A stretch of DNA of 64,000 nt from Euptelea pleiosperma (taxonomy: Eukaryota > Streptophyta > Magnoliopsida > Ranunculales > Eupteleaceae), in contig CM068552.1 in NCBI GenBank assembly GCA_035048495.1, positions 12,582,501-12,646,500 on the forward strand, in the 5' to 3' direction. Under the pieces are notes generated by a model that saw only the letters and a program-made list of their open reading frames with translations, did not search any database and was not told where the DNA came from. Shown here in pieces: positions 30,254-43,800 of the stretch. Position 1 is the first letter of the stretch. Each line of letters starts with the position of its first letter. A program made the translations under genes and the position numbers.

Positions 30254-33200
30254 ATGGCGTCTCTATCCCACAATCCATCAAAGAAGGGAATGCGGAGCTC
30301 GGCTGGGCCTGGATCTCCAACGGCACGAAACAATAGCGGGCAAACAGTGAAATTCGCAAGAAGGACGTCAAGCGGGCGCTATGTGGACCTTTCAAGGGAG
30401 GACCTTGACATGTCAGGAGAGATATCAGGAGACTACATGAACTACACCGTTCACATTCCTCCAACACCAGACAATCAGCCGATGGACACTTCAGTGGCTG
30501 CGAAAGCGGAAGAGCAATATGTGTCGAATTCTCTATTCACAGGAGGATTCAATAGTGTAACACGAGCTCACCTCATGGACAAGGTGATCGAGTCGGAGGT
30601 GAGCCATCCCCAGATGGCTGGAGCCAAGGGCTCTGCTTGTTCCATGCCTGCTTGTGATGGCAAGGTCATGAGGGATGAGAGAGGAGCTGATGTGACCCCT
30701 TGCGAATGCAGGTACGTGCACTCGTACATACATATTCGCTGTCTCCTCGGGACTTCCCCTCCCAAAATGTCGACACGTACCCCTTGTGGGTTAGGTTAAG
30801 GCCTTGGGCTAGGGGACTTAAAAGTGAGTGTTGACATTTTGGGAGGAGAGACTTCAAAGGGACAGTGAATATTTTGTCATTGGAGGACTTGGTCTTTAAA
30901 TGGGATTCTATCATGAATATGGGTAACAAGGGATTTCTTGTTTTTTTATGTGTTGAGGAGGTTCTCTCCACCTCCTGCTCTTGCCTCATAGTTTCTGCTT
31001 AGAAATTTGGAATTGTGCGCTTTAAACACTTTGCAGGCTAATAATTTTGTTAAGTAAATTAATTTCAAATGTGTTATCTAGGTTCAAGATTTGCAGAGAT
31101 TGCTTCATGGATGCCCAAAAAGGTACAGGTCTATGCCCAGGGTGCAAGGAGCCTTACAAGATGGGAGAATACGATGATGATGTGCCGGATTATTCTACTG
31201 GAGCCCTGCCTTTGCCAGCTCCAGACAACATGAATTCAAAGACGGACCGTCGAATGTCTGTCATGAAATCAAACAAGTCATTGCTAATGAGGAACCAAAC
31301 AGGTGATTTTGACCACAATAGGTGGTTGTTCGAGACCCAAGGGACTTACGGTTATGGTAACGCGTTTTGGCCTAAGGACGATGTTTACGGTGATGAGAGG
31401 GATGAAGGGGTCCAAGGAGGCATGGTAGAAACAATGGATAAGCCTTGGAAGCCTCTCAGTCGAAGAATTCCTATCGCGGCCGCTATTATTAGTCCTTATA
31501 GGTATTACTGCATCAACTTCTAGCATCTTTCGCACACATTCATGCATGTATTATCAGTCAAGCAACATAATATTATTACAATATTTAAGCAGTATTTTAG
31601 GGGTTTTCTTCAAAAACTTAATTTGTAATTTTGCATCTCAAAAAATAATTAGTATGGTTAAAAGAAATTAATTAATTTAAATTTATATTAATATTTTATG
31701 TACAAAAATATCTCATTTAGAGTTTTTGCCTTAGGTCTTAACTTGTAATGAGCATGGTCTGAAGTCTCGGGCGATCCAAATCGGAATCGGAGCCCTCTGA
31801 TCCGATCCAAAAGTGGACCGTCTCGCCCTGAGATCACTGTTTTTCAAAGAAGACTCACTTTGTCTCGGGCAAGATGCGACGATCCTATTCTGGATTGGAC
31901 CGATACGGATTGGGATCGGAGAGATTTCGAACCACCCTGGGTTCACATTGATGAGTAGGTGGACCATGTTAAGTTAAATGACCCCGAGTTACAAAATTCT
32001 CGAGATGCGCGCAGGTTATTTGTGGCCATCCGATTGGTGGCTCTATGCTTCTTCTTGACATGGCGTGTCAAACATCCAAACGAGGAAGCAGTATGGCTTT
32101 GGGGAATGTCAATCGTGTGCGAACTATGGTTCGCCTTCTCATGGATTCTAGATCAAATCCCCAAGCTCTGCCCCATCAACCGCTCTACCGACCTCTCCGT
32201 CCTCAGGGACAAGTTCGACATGCCGTCACCCTCCAACCCAACAGGAAGATCTGACCTCCCAGGTGTTGATCTCTTTGTCTCCACCGCTGATCCTGAGAAA
32301 GAACCACCACTAGTCACTGCCAACACTATTCTTTCAATCTTGGCCGTTGATTACCCTGTAGAGAAGCTCTCTTGTTACATATCAGATGATGGTGGGGCCT
32401 TACTAACTTTTGAAGCTATGGCAGAGGCTGCAAGCTTTGCGGACTTGTGGGTCCCATTTTGCCGGAAACATGATATCGAACCAAGGAATCCTGATAGCTA
32501 CTTTAGCATCAAGGGTGACCCCACCAAAAACAAGAGTAGATCAGATTTCGTCAAGGATAGGAGGAGAATTAAGAGAGAGTATGATGAGTTTAAGGTGAGA
32601 GTTAATGGATTGCCAGATTCAATTAGGAGGAGATCAGACGCTTTTAATGCAAGGGAGGAGATGAAGATGTTGAAGCACGTGAGGGAAAGTGGGGCCGATC
32701 CATTAGAACCGTTGAAAGTTCAGAAGAAGGCTACGTGGATGGCTGATGGAACCCATTGGCCAGGAACCTGGGCCATCCCCAGTAGTGATCATGCCAAAGG
32801 TGACCATGCAGGGATTCTTCAGGTACCTCTTCCTAAATGTTTATCTTGGTAATATTACAATTTTAACACTATCGGTTCGGTTCCAATACAAACTACGTAC
32901 AGGTTCCGGTTCTTTTTTAATCGGTTCCCATAAATGTGGAATCAGAACCGGTGTTTTTTTTGTTCTGGTTCTAATTTGGTTTCGGTTAAATGGATACAAA
33001 TTGCCACCCGTATGCACAGGTGATGCTCAAGCCACCGAGTAGCGACCCTCTGATGGGGTGTGCAGAAGACAAGATCATAGACTTCACTGACGTTGACACA
33101 CGCCTGCCAATGTTCGTGTACGTCTCACGTGAGAAGCGGCCGGGCTACGACCACAACAAGAAGGCTGGTGCCATGAATGCCCTAGTGCGGGCCTCGGCCA

Positions 33201-35637
33201 TCCTGTCCAACGGGCCGTTCATTCTTAACCTTGATTGTGATCACTACATCTATAATTGCAAGGCCATCCGGGAAGGTATGTGCTTTATGATGGACCGAGG
33301 GGGTGAAAACATCTGCTACATTCAATTCCCGCAGCGATTTGAAGGCATTGATCCGTCCGATCGGTATGCCAACAACAACACGGTCTTCTTCGATGGCAAC
33401 ATGCGTGCATTAGATGGCGTACAGGTGCGTTATATGTTGGAAAATAAAATCAATCAAGAGTAATTTCGTCAACAAATGTTTCATTCCTAGTGTGTTTGTA
33501 GGGCCCAGTTTATGTTGGGACCGGGTGCATGTTTAGGCGGTTCGCGCTGTACGGGTTCGATCCACCCCAGCCAGACAAGATAAAGCAAAGGGTGCCCGAC
33601 TCGGAGACACAAGTGCTAAAGCCGAATGATTTTGACCCTGATCTTGATATGAATCTACTGCCCAAGCGGTTCGGAAATTCTACTATGTTATCCGAGTCGA
33701 TACCCATTGCCGAGTTCCAGGGCCGCCCCCTTGCTGATCATCCTATGGTGAAGTACGGCAGGTCTCCAGGCACCCTCAGGATCCCACGTGAGCCACTAGA
33801 TGCCGCTACCGTTGCTGAGGCCGTCTCTGTAATATCTTGTTGGTACGTCGTAAATTTTTTTTTCTTTTGACATGTTTGTGATCATCTGATTGGGTTGATT
33901 TTGACTTAGTCTCCTAGGGGTGACATATCAAAGTGTCTCCAAAGGGTTGTTCTACGGGCACCCACGTCTTTAAGCTGAGCACCCAAGAGCCGAGATGTCC
34001 TGGGCTATGTCGGCTATGTCGGCCGGCCAAGCAGCAGTGCTGCAACTTAGGTGGGCTCAACCCGATGTTGGGCTCAGACTGAGTTGGCTCCTTCGGTTCT
34101 CAGATTAGGCTCAGGCCTGGATTTTGACAATCCAATCAAATTCGGGTTGGGCTCGAGTTGAGGCCATGTCGGCTGGCCAGGCCGCAGGGCTGCAACTTAG
34201 GCGGGCTCCACCTGATGTTGGGCTCGGGCTGAGTTGGCTCCTTCAGTTCTCGGGTTGGGCTTGGGCCTGGATTTTGACAATCCAATCAAATTAGGTTGGG
34301 CTCGAGCTGAGTAATTTCACAACCCAACTAACCGAATCGGGTTGGGCTCAGGCTGGAAATTCTAGGTTCGACCTCAGGTTGGGTTGGGTTGGGCTCACAA
34401 CCTTGAAGATCGGGTTGGGCTCGGGTGACACCAAACCCAACCCAACCAGCAAGAGTTGTAGCCCTACCCAGCCATCAGAAAATTTGCCTTATTGGCCTAT
34501 CAGAGCCGAATGTGAAAGTGATACACCATATCGGCAGGGCCAGCCGAACCGACATGGTGCCCAGCTTAAAAACGTAGAACTACCCAGCCATCAGCTTAAA
34601 ATGAATTTACCAAAGTACCCTTATGGTTCAACAACTCAACAAAATGACTAAGTTGCCCTTTCACGTACCACAGGTATGAGGACAAGACCGAATGGGGGGA
34701 TAGGGTGGGTTGGATCTATGGATCAGTCACAGAAGATGTTGTAACAGGCTACCGCATGCATAACCGTGGCTGGCATTCAGTCTACTGCATCACTAAGCGT
34801 GACGCATTCCGAGGGTCTGCCCCAATCAACCTCACTGATCGGCTCCATCAGGTCCTTCGATGGGCGACGGGTTCTGTCGAGATCTTCTTCTCCCGCAACA
34901 ATGCATTTCTCGGATCCTCACGTCTCAAGCTCCTACAGCGTCTTGCCTACCTAAACGTTGGCATCTACCCATTCACTTCCATGTTCCTCATCGTATACTG
35001 CTTCCTCCCCGCGCTCTCGCTCTTCTCCGGACACTTCATCGTGCAGACCTTAAGCGTTACGTTCCTCGTCTACCTCCTCCTTATAACCATTTGTCTGATC
35101 ATGTTAGCCATATTGGAAGTGAAGTGGTCTGGTATAGGACTAGAGGAGTGGTGGAGGAATGAACAGTTCTGGCTAATCTCAGGGACCAGTGCTCACTTAG
35201 CTGCAGTGGTGCAAGGGCTACTGAAGGTCATTGCCGGGATTGAGATATCTTTCACGTTGACATCGAAGTCGGGAGGAGACGAGAACGAAGACATCTACGC
35301 AGACTTATACCTAGTGAAGTGGACATCACTGATGATCCCGCCGATCGTGATTGCAATGGTGAACATAATTGCAATAGCTGTAGCATTTTCAAGGACAATC
35401 TACAGCACAGTCCCTCAATGGAGTAAGTTTATGGGTGGAGCTTTCTTTAGCTTCTGGGTGTTGGCACATCTGTATCCTTTCGCCAAAGGATTGATGGGGA
35501 GGAGAGGGAAGACGCCAACGATCGTATTCGTCTGGTCAGGTCTGATTGCAATCACATTGTCCTTGCTTTGGATCTCCATTAATCCACCAAAAGGAAGCTC
35601 CTCGCAAATTACTGGAGGAGGTTTTCAGTTTCCATGA
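30254..35637 (+). CDS. CSLD: Cellulose synthase-like D glycan synthase, six exons
   Basis: Exons 30254-30711, 31082-31501, 32015-32822, 33020-33424, 33502-33842 and 34674-35637 join in frame to 1131 residues, the usual length of the family (about 1040-1180). It is a GT2 membrane synthase that makes a beta-1,4-glucan-type polysaccharide during tip growth or cell-plate formation (family knowledge). Visible: the conserved N-terminal block [15 protein letters not shown]; a RING-like cysteine cluster (residues 129-174, ending CPGC); two transmembrane segments around 294-340; catalytic aspartates in SDDGG (417-418), DCD (634-636) and TED (830-832); QVLRW (870-874); then about six C-terminal membrane spans and [27 protein letters not shown] resembles CSLD1/CSLD4, the pollen-tube type, more than CSLD2/3 (from memory). 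The start has a strong AAAATGGC context. Confidence 0.96.
31748..31945. repeat. Word-repeat MITE fragment in CSLD intron 2
   Basis: Reiterated GATCCGATCC/GGATCGG-like and TCTCGGGC words, bounded by GTCTGAAGTCTCGGGCG and GAGATTTCGAACCACCC. It resembles the other hAT-like word families, but no target duplication was seen. Confidence 0.45.
32823..33019. other. CSLD intron 3 with GGTTCGGTTCC-word insert
   Basis: This 197-bp intron consists largely of GGTTCCGGTTC-type words (about 32871-32990), suggesting a small word-repeat element makes up most of the intron. The GTACCT donor and CACAG acceptor are intact. Confidence 0.45.
34015..34470. mobile_element. hAT-like element in CSLD intron 5
   Basis: Two tandem left halves (GCTGCAACTTAGGTGGGCTC near 34040 and GCTGCAACTTAGGCGGGCTC near 34189) are followed by GGGTTGGGCTCG words and the right end GAGTTGTAGCCCTA (about 34465). 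It is of the same family as 18513 and 25955. It enlarges the intron to 831 bp. The host sequence CTACCCAGCCATCAG occurs at 34462 and again near 34578. Confidence 0.6.
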
Positions 35638-37823
35638 GAGGATGGAAGATGGAAGATGGGTTTTGCTCTTTGGATGAAAGAATGATGGAATTGATATTTT
35701 TAGAAAAATGGAATTTAGGATTTTCGAAACCTGAGTTGTTGATAGAACTGATCGAGTTTGAAGTTTTGAGAATTGGGAATGTGAAGATGATTTGTGGATG
35801 GGTTTTGAAGATTTGAAGAGGTGGGTTGCTTCTTGAATATTTTTAATTAAAACTGTTTATAAACTTTGTATTCCCTAAATCAAGATGTTACATTGGCAGT
35901 AGCTGGAACACTGAAATGAATATAGACAATTCTCTTTGGAAAGCATCCATGTAATTTCTTACTGATCATAATCCATGTGTGTTGCTCACAGGTGTGGGTG
36001 GGTGGGGGAGGGGGGAAGGCTGACAATTTTTTCTGACCCACCTGGTTAAGGTTTGAAGTATGGGTGAGAATAACCCTAGGTATATGTGGCACACGATCAT
36101 TGGTGCATGATCACCGCTTCAAAATTCCCACCGGTGTGCCACATTCATTGGCGCATGATCACCTCTTAGATGTAGTTATGGCAGAAACTTTAGATGTGAA
36201 CATGACCCATTCAGGGGCCAGGACCACCATGTGCACATTTTAGAATATTCTCCTGTCAAATCACGTTGGCCTCTACTATTAAAGACAGCCCCTACCTGGA
36301 GAAATCGTGTCCTCTACCACTCATACCCACGCTCTATATAGACAGCATAGTCGAGGGATAAGCCAATCCATCTCCAGGTCGGCACTTCCCAAGCCAGCCA
36401 AAAACACTGCTGTGCAGATCTGTTCACAATGAATTGTCCGCTAAATTGCCCCTCGAAAAATACAAAGATAAATATAAGAGAGATTGCGGTTGTGATGGTG
36501 ATAAGAGGCAGCAGCCGAGTGTCGGCTGGTAGTGGTTTAAGGTTGGTCAGTGTTTGTGTTTGAGAGAAGGTGAGCTAAGGTCTCCTAACGTGGCCACCTT
36601 GTCCCCCAATCCCTCCCCAGCAAAAGTGTCATCATCTAGGAACCTGCTGGATACTGACAACTGGCAACGATTCATCAAAATTCCCTAAAGAACAGGCAAT
36701 GGCAGGTGGTCAGAAAACTAATGGGCATGGCAACAGCTGATGGGCAAGCTGCTTTAGTCGCCAACACTTCATCCCCGGATTTCTGCTTCTGTGACCGCTC
36801 AGTGAGACAAACACAGCTAAAAAAATTACAAGCTGGACCTGGAAACCCATGTTGTTTCAGGCTTTCAGATGCAGCCAGTTCCAGCATACTGGGACCCTCC
36901 TCATTTTGACAACGGGTGAGAGCGAGGTTGTGTGTAGTGTGGGGGAGGGGGTGATACGGAGAGATTGGATATGAAATGGGTTGTGGGGAATAGGAAAGGG
37001 AAATCAGAAGATTTCCTTTCACATTTTATAAATCTAGTTTTTCCTGTTTTGGCTGTTTATGGATCACAACGGATCGGTGGAGAGACCAACCCAATCTCCC
37101 ATCCCGATCCCTCGAACCACGAGCCTCATGACTAGGTCTTGGTTTTCCAAGAAATGCAACAAAGTGGTAACTGATCTCCCCCCCATCTCAAAACATAGTA
37201 CTCATTAGGTAACACCCTCAAGCAAAATGAGTAAAAAAATTCATGATAGTTAGAATGGGCATACATGCAACTAAGATGGCAAAACCTAACACTGAATATC
37301 TTTGGAAGCTTAAGGAAATTCGAGTTAATTAGTAAATGTATCCCATCCATGATTATTCACAAAGATGGTTGGGGGGGTGTCAACAAAGTACATTACCAAA
37401 TTTTGACTAGAGAGCAAAAGCCAACCGAAAGAGCAAGACTTCCTACATTGTCCAAAAGTTGTCCAAGCATTCCAATAGCGCAAACGGCTGAAATAATGAA
37501 AAATCAGAAGAGCCAAGTTATTTAAGTATATGCTAAATATTAAGAGACAGGGAACCCTCAAATGTAGGTTTCTGCAGTGAACCCTCGCTTAAAAACCTTT
37601 CTGATATCCAACTATATTAATGATCTAACACACCGCTGTTACAAAAACCTAACTGTATTACCCAATCAGTCACATACCTTGGCACTGATAAGCTTCAAAA
37701 AGTAAAACTTTTGTACAACTGAGCTTCATATCTGGATTACTTCATCGAAATTATCTACATTTCCCTTCTTCTCCGAGCACCGGCTTAGAGTGATTTCTAG
37801 ACACAGGGCACAGTACCTGCGTC
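35638..37823. other. Gap between convergent CSLD and ARID genes
   Basis: Begins with the CSLD 3' UTR (no canonical AATAAA; TTAATTAAAA near 35843 is a candidate). Ends with the ARID 3' UTR. Between them are a G-rich tract (35994-36020), a foldback (36064-36182), and unique sequence with no recognised gene. The longest frame, at 36675-37022 on the minus strand, resembles nothing known. Confidence 0.5.
36064..36182. repeat. Foldback copy related to 138-350
   Basis: GGTATATGTGGCACACGATC, GCATGATCACCGCTTCAAAAT and a repeated CATTGGCGCATGATCACC match words of the 138-350 element. It is shorter and rearranged. Confidence 0.55.
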
Positions 37824-40800
37824 CTACAAATCTGACTGCTCGAAAGGCACACGTACAAATAACTGGCCATGCAAGGTGACAACAGCAGATGTCTGATGCG
37901 GATCAATTCTCGATGGTAAGCTGATAACCTAGAAAAGAACCCCAATTTTAGTATTATGGACGGATGGATGAACAGCTAAAGAGTTTTAACCTTTTTCAGA
38001 TTTTAAAAAGGATAAAATTTAGTAAGGGTGGTATAACAATGTACTACTAATACACCAGGAACACGTTGAAGAATAGGCCCAACATCTAATTGGGCCCACT
38101 CAGGAAATCTTCTATTTCATGAAAAAAAAAAAATCAAACATACGTATATACACATAAGGGATACATTTTATAGAGCAACACACTAGAATTCTTCAGAGAG
38201 GTGGGGTTTCCTTTACACGTGGCAACTGAAGTGGTGGGCCTAAAGGGGTACATGCATTTTGCCACCTCAGCATTGCCCCATACAGCAAGTTTCAGCCCAA
38301 CAGCACTCCGCCGCATGCAAAAGAAGCATGTTTCTTTTACCTTTTTTTTCCTATTCGAACACTAAAAAAATCCAATGTACTACTACACGAGTAACCCTTA
38401 TAGTCCATATAGACAATAAATACTTTTGCGCGCACACACTGAAAGATGGGTCCCATTCCCCTCCACATGTAACCCCAGGATGTTATAGACCATCATCAAT
38501 GTCTATCCCATGAGGCCACGAGTATTTTTAATTTCCTTCATAAAGAAGATAACGATGCAAACCTTTTTGAAGGGTGTGACACCCCACGGATTATCAGGCT
38601 GCTCTGGCTCACCAGATATAACTAAGCGGCCAGCTGGATCTGACTGAACACGGACCTGAGTTCACAAAAAGCAAGGTTATGAATAATCAAAAGCACACCA
38701 GAAAGATTCGAGTATTAAAGGAATTACTTCTAGGGAAAAGGACCTCTGATTTCCTTTAGAGCTGTCAAGGGATCGGATTCGGATCAGATCGGGGTTGGTC
38801 CAGACCCTATCCAAAAGCTTATTGGATCATGATTCTCAGATCCAGAGATTCCAGACCCGATCCAATAAAATGTTGGAACTTATCAGATTAGATCAGGGCA
38901 ATCTAACATCGAGTCAATCTAATCAATAAAACTGTAAATTTTGTTTTAAAAATACACTGTAAATTTTTAAGTCAAATAAGAAATGGTAAAATATTTTATC
39001 GACATATATTTATTGATGTAATATAAATATATTATTATATATGTTTCATTAACAAAAATAATATTTATATAATATAATAGATCATTAAAAATATCGAATC
39101 GGGTCATTATCAGGTCAAATCAAGGTAAATCCGGTACCAACCGATAGCTTATTGGATAACGATTCCTAGGTCCATATCCGATGTTATCAGATTGGATCAG
39201 ATCGGGGCAACCCGATCCGTTGGCACCCTTAATTTCCTCCGGTTCCAATACATAACTTCTTGGTAATAAAGTACCAAATGAGGTACTACTGTATCACTCG
39301 AATCTGGCTCCATTTGCTAGCAAGAGCTGAGTGCGTTTTACACTATTTCACCACTCAAAATTGCTTAACAACTTGCATTATAGTTCGATGCTTTAGTTTT
39401 TTTTCCAGTTTTCGTTTCGTATTATAAACTTGCAAGTTGTAACAGTGCCATTAGTTCTTTACAAATATTGGATTACAGAGGGTAATTACCATCCATAAAC
39501 GGGATATGAGCTCACACGGTGCAAATGCAGAGGATCAAGATCCACCATTTGATGGATCCCAAATCCCAATCACCAAGGAGATTTTAAAGGTCAAGACAAC
39601 CCCATACATGATACACCACCCACCAATAGAAGTCTTGCTAAAATCATGTGATAGTCTGATAAATCAGATGATCAGTACAATCATGCAATCAGGTCGATTT
39701 TGACCTAGGAGATCTGCTTGGCGGGTTTCTTTGGATGGTGGGCCCAAAGTTCTAATATTTAATTTAATTACAGTAATTACCCTCTATAATACTCAAGGCT
39801 ACAGATTTATCCTCTAACAATATTAAAATCAATTTCAAAGGCAGATTCAAGCATCATGGGAGGAAAAAAACAAGGAACAAGAAAGAGGGGAGAGATCAGG
39901 AAAACATGTACTCACTTCCTCGCGCAGAAGCCCGGGAACTAAAGCATAGACCTCAAAGCAATCCTTCTGTACAAAGGCACCATTCAAACACGTAGTTAAC
40001 GCTTCATCACACACACAAAAAAAAAATCAACTGGATGTGCTATTGTCTTCTGTACAATATAGACTTACAGTTCTCCGAACATTAATCTTCACCCAATCAG
40101 CGGAGGGCCCAATATCAACAACCATTGTGTCCATTCTGCAAAAGAGAAGAATAACACTTGATAAGTACTAATAGCAGCAGCTTCGAGTGTGAGAAAAAAT
40201 ATTTTTCGAGAAAACAAGCAGTTTTCTGACGAGAAAAAGAGAACGCCTACAGAGAGAATATATATGTTGCAAGGGTTCTTCTAAACTGGTCAATTACCCT
40301 TTTCAACAAGTGTCAGAGTCCGACACTCCATCACATTCAGGTGACACTTCTAGATTTCTTTCTGCTTATTCTTTCCTTACACAAAATAATTAACATTTAC
40401 CATGGATTATAAACTCCCACCTTTCCCAATAGTAGGGCTGTCAATGGATCGGGGAATGGGATCAGGGTTGATCCAGACTCGATCCGATAGCTCTTATCGG
40501 ATCATGGTTCTCAGATCTAGACCTGAACCGATAAACTATTGGAACTTATTAGATCAGGGTGACCTAACATCAAGCCAATCTTATCAATAAACCTATTAAA
40601 TTTGATTTAAAAAATTAAAACTGCAAATTCTCAAGTCAAATAACAAATGGTAAAAGATTTTATCAACATACCATCATTAGTATATATATTTCATTAATAA
40701 TATTGGATTGGGTCATTATTAGATCTGATCAAGGTAGATCAAAAACTCGTCCAATAGCTTCTCGGACCATGATTCCCAGATCGGATTATGTTATCAGGGC

Positions 40801-43800
40801 GACCCGATCCATTGATAGCCCTACCCAGTAGAAACCTTTTACATTAAAATATTATTCTCTTGTATATAGATATATAATATAGCCTATAAGATATCAAATA
40901 CATATAACAGTCATCATCTTTATAATAATAACTATAATTATTTACATTATCCAAAAAATACTGCAAAAATCCATGTATCTTATTTTTCTGAAGTTCACTG
41001 AATCTGACGTTCTGTACCCATGCTGGATTAACAGTCTAAATCAAATCAATGCAACATAGATAGTCACACAAGACATCACTGATCAATTTAACACAAACAA
41101 TGTAGAACTAAACAGAAACCAAAATAGTTGTCAGCGATCTTAACTGTGGCTTCGCTGCTTTAGTAATAGTGCGTGCAGCTTTGACAGCACGCTCCAGGTT
41201 AGATGGCTTTTTACGTTTAAGTACACCTGAATCAATAAAATAAATTTTGACTCAGTAACCACGCTGGGAGGTTAAATAATGTCAGGAAGATAAATCCTGT
41301 AGAAAAGCCATACCAACGCTTTTAAGCTGTTTTTCACGCTTTGGCATAGAGATGGAGTTCTTATCCTACAAAATATAAATACAAGTGTATTGAAATGGAT
41401 ATCATAAAGAAGGTAATACAAATACAGCATAAAACAGAAGCATAGGTTTAGAGTTTGGCAGTAATCTCCACAGACCTTAATAATAGGGTCACCAACCTCA
41501 CCATTACCAAGAAGACGCTGAGAGTGCCACCCCTGCATAGCACGAGCAGCAGCATCCCTTCGTGCCCTACCTGATCCTGACGCTTGATGACCACCCACCT
41601 GCAGAGTGGACCTTAACAAGGGTCAGAGTATGCCTTTATTTTTTGGTGTCTGTGATTGTGTTTGTGGGCGGGAAGGAGAGACTCACTTGGCTTTAAGCAA
41701 AAAGATAACATGCCATTCTTAATTCTGATTAAATATTAGTTTCTTTTTATAAGTAAGATTAGTATATTACCGAAGCAGAAAATAAACAGGTGGGAGAGTC
41801 CATGACTATCGCCATTCATACCAACCATAAAACCATCTTGTAGGGTTATGTGAGGCCCTTACAGTCACTGCCTCACTCGCACAATTTTGTCGCAGAAGCT
41901 AAATTATTAAACGTTCTTGTAGATCTGACACTGTTGCTCCTGCAATCTATGGTGTTTGAAGTGTGACGACGTAAGCAACTAAAAAATCTATTGGTTATGG
42001 CATACAGCTCAAACACCGTACAGAGCAGGATCCATGGTGTTGGATAGCAAAATCAATCAAAAATGGTAGAACAGCAAATCAACATATGCACAAAGAACTC
42101 ATGCCCAGTCATCTTTATATTTTTTTTCCCTAGTATGTTAAAAGGATTAAGGATGCATCAAACTTGCAATGCTTCCCAGATGAGTAATCTACACTGCTCT
42201 GCTAGGACAACGGCCAAGGCACTACATTGTGTAGGAAGCACATTCACTAACCATTTTCAGAAATGATGTGATACCTGTAGAATTTTTTTTTTGAAATAAA
42301 TATATCAATCAACAACATAAATGCAAGGGATAGTATGAATTACAATAATATATATAAGTCAGATACGAATATATCTTTACACAGCCTCAGGGGATAATGT
42401 AAAATTCTGTAACTCTGGGCAAAAAGGTGAACCCCCAAGAGCATTAAGCAAACAATCCACACAGGCATAAAATGCACTCCCACTTCATTTAGCTAAGTAC
42501 AAAAAATTACCCAATGCAATCCAGAATTAGATTATACCTGATTGTCAACATTCAAGGGCTCTGTGAGGGAAGTAGCAGAAACACGGAGCTCACCACCACG
42601 CATTTTATGCCTTTCGTATTCAAGAAGTGCCTGCAGGAACTCAAAAATCAAGTTTTCCAAAGACAAAGCAAATGGATGCAAATAAAATTGTATGAAGAGA
42701 ATTTACACAACAGAAATTTAGAGCTGTCATAGAGACAAGTAGTGCGACAAGGATTTGACCAAAGCTACAATACAATTACTTGACACAAGGATTTATAAAA
42801 AATAAAGATCAAAGCATATAAATGAATGTAAAAAGTAAGCACGAATATAGTCTTTGACTCTCCAATATAGGGATGCGGCTATATACAACTAAGATTTGTT
42901 TTTCAAGCAAAACGTTTTTGTAATTTTTATTCAATATCCCAAACTTTTGGACGTAGTTTTCAAATGACTTTTTCAACCATCCAACATGGTTCTATGCTCA
43001 TACCCATGTCTTGAATCTTGATGAGTCAACAAAGGTAACATTGGAGAATTTGAAGGATCCAAGTACCATATATTATAAGTCTAAAGCAGAGAAAAATCCC
43101 TTGCTCTTCATTGTATCGGGGTCAAATAATCCATAATATATACACAATCGATTGAAAAAAATGCCCCCACTTAAGTTTCAATTAAAAGTGACTATAATAC
43201 CATTATTGAGATTCAATACACATCCACTTATCGAAAAAAAAAAAAAAGATTCGATACACATTTTTGTACATTATGAGAAAAATATATCTCTAATATACTC
43301 AGAGGACATTGGTGCATAACTAGATCTATCAAGCAGAGTCAAGTAAAAAATAATACTTCCCTTGACCTTTGAAAAGACATTGAATTCCCCTTTTCCCTAT
43401 ATAACAAGCACACTCAATTTGCAGAAATTTTTCGTTTTGGTATCATTCATGGGCGATACTAAAACGTATCGGAAGTATCGTTCGGTTACGTACAAAACTT
43501 CGTGAAACTGAAACGAAATGTTAGTGCAAATTTACACATAAGATGAAGTATCATTCGGTTTCAGACAAAACCAACCGGAACGTATATAGTTTTGTCCTAT
43601 AGCGAAACTGAAACGAAACAGACGAAACGTTTCGGTTTCGACCGAAACTTTAAACCATGGTCAGATGAGCTGTACTCACATCAAACACATGCCAACACTT
43701 CGTATTCAAACAAGTTTTGATTCGTCCTATATATTACTATCATTTATATAGCACTTTTACGAATTTCAAATATACCAACTTACCGAAATACATCATTTGT

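Noticed and set aside
30568..30989. Minus-strand frames overlapping CSLD exon 1 and intron 1
   Set aside because: Antisense to a well-supported exon; composition reflects the sense codons.
36675..37022. 115-codon minus-strand frame between CSLD and ARID
   Set aside because: No family resemblance, no promoter or splice support, and an overlapping frame on the other strand is equally open.
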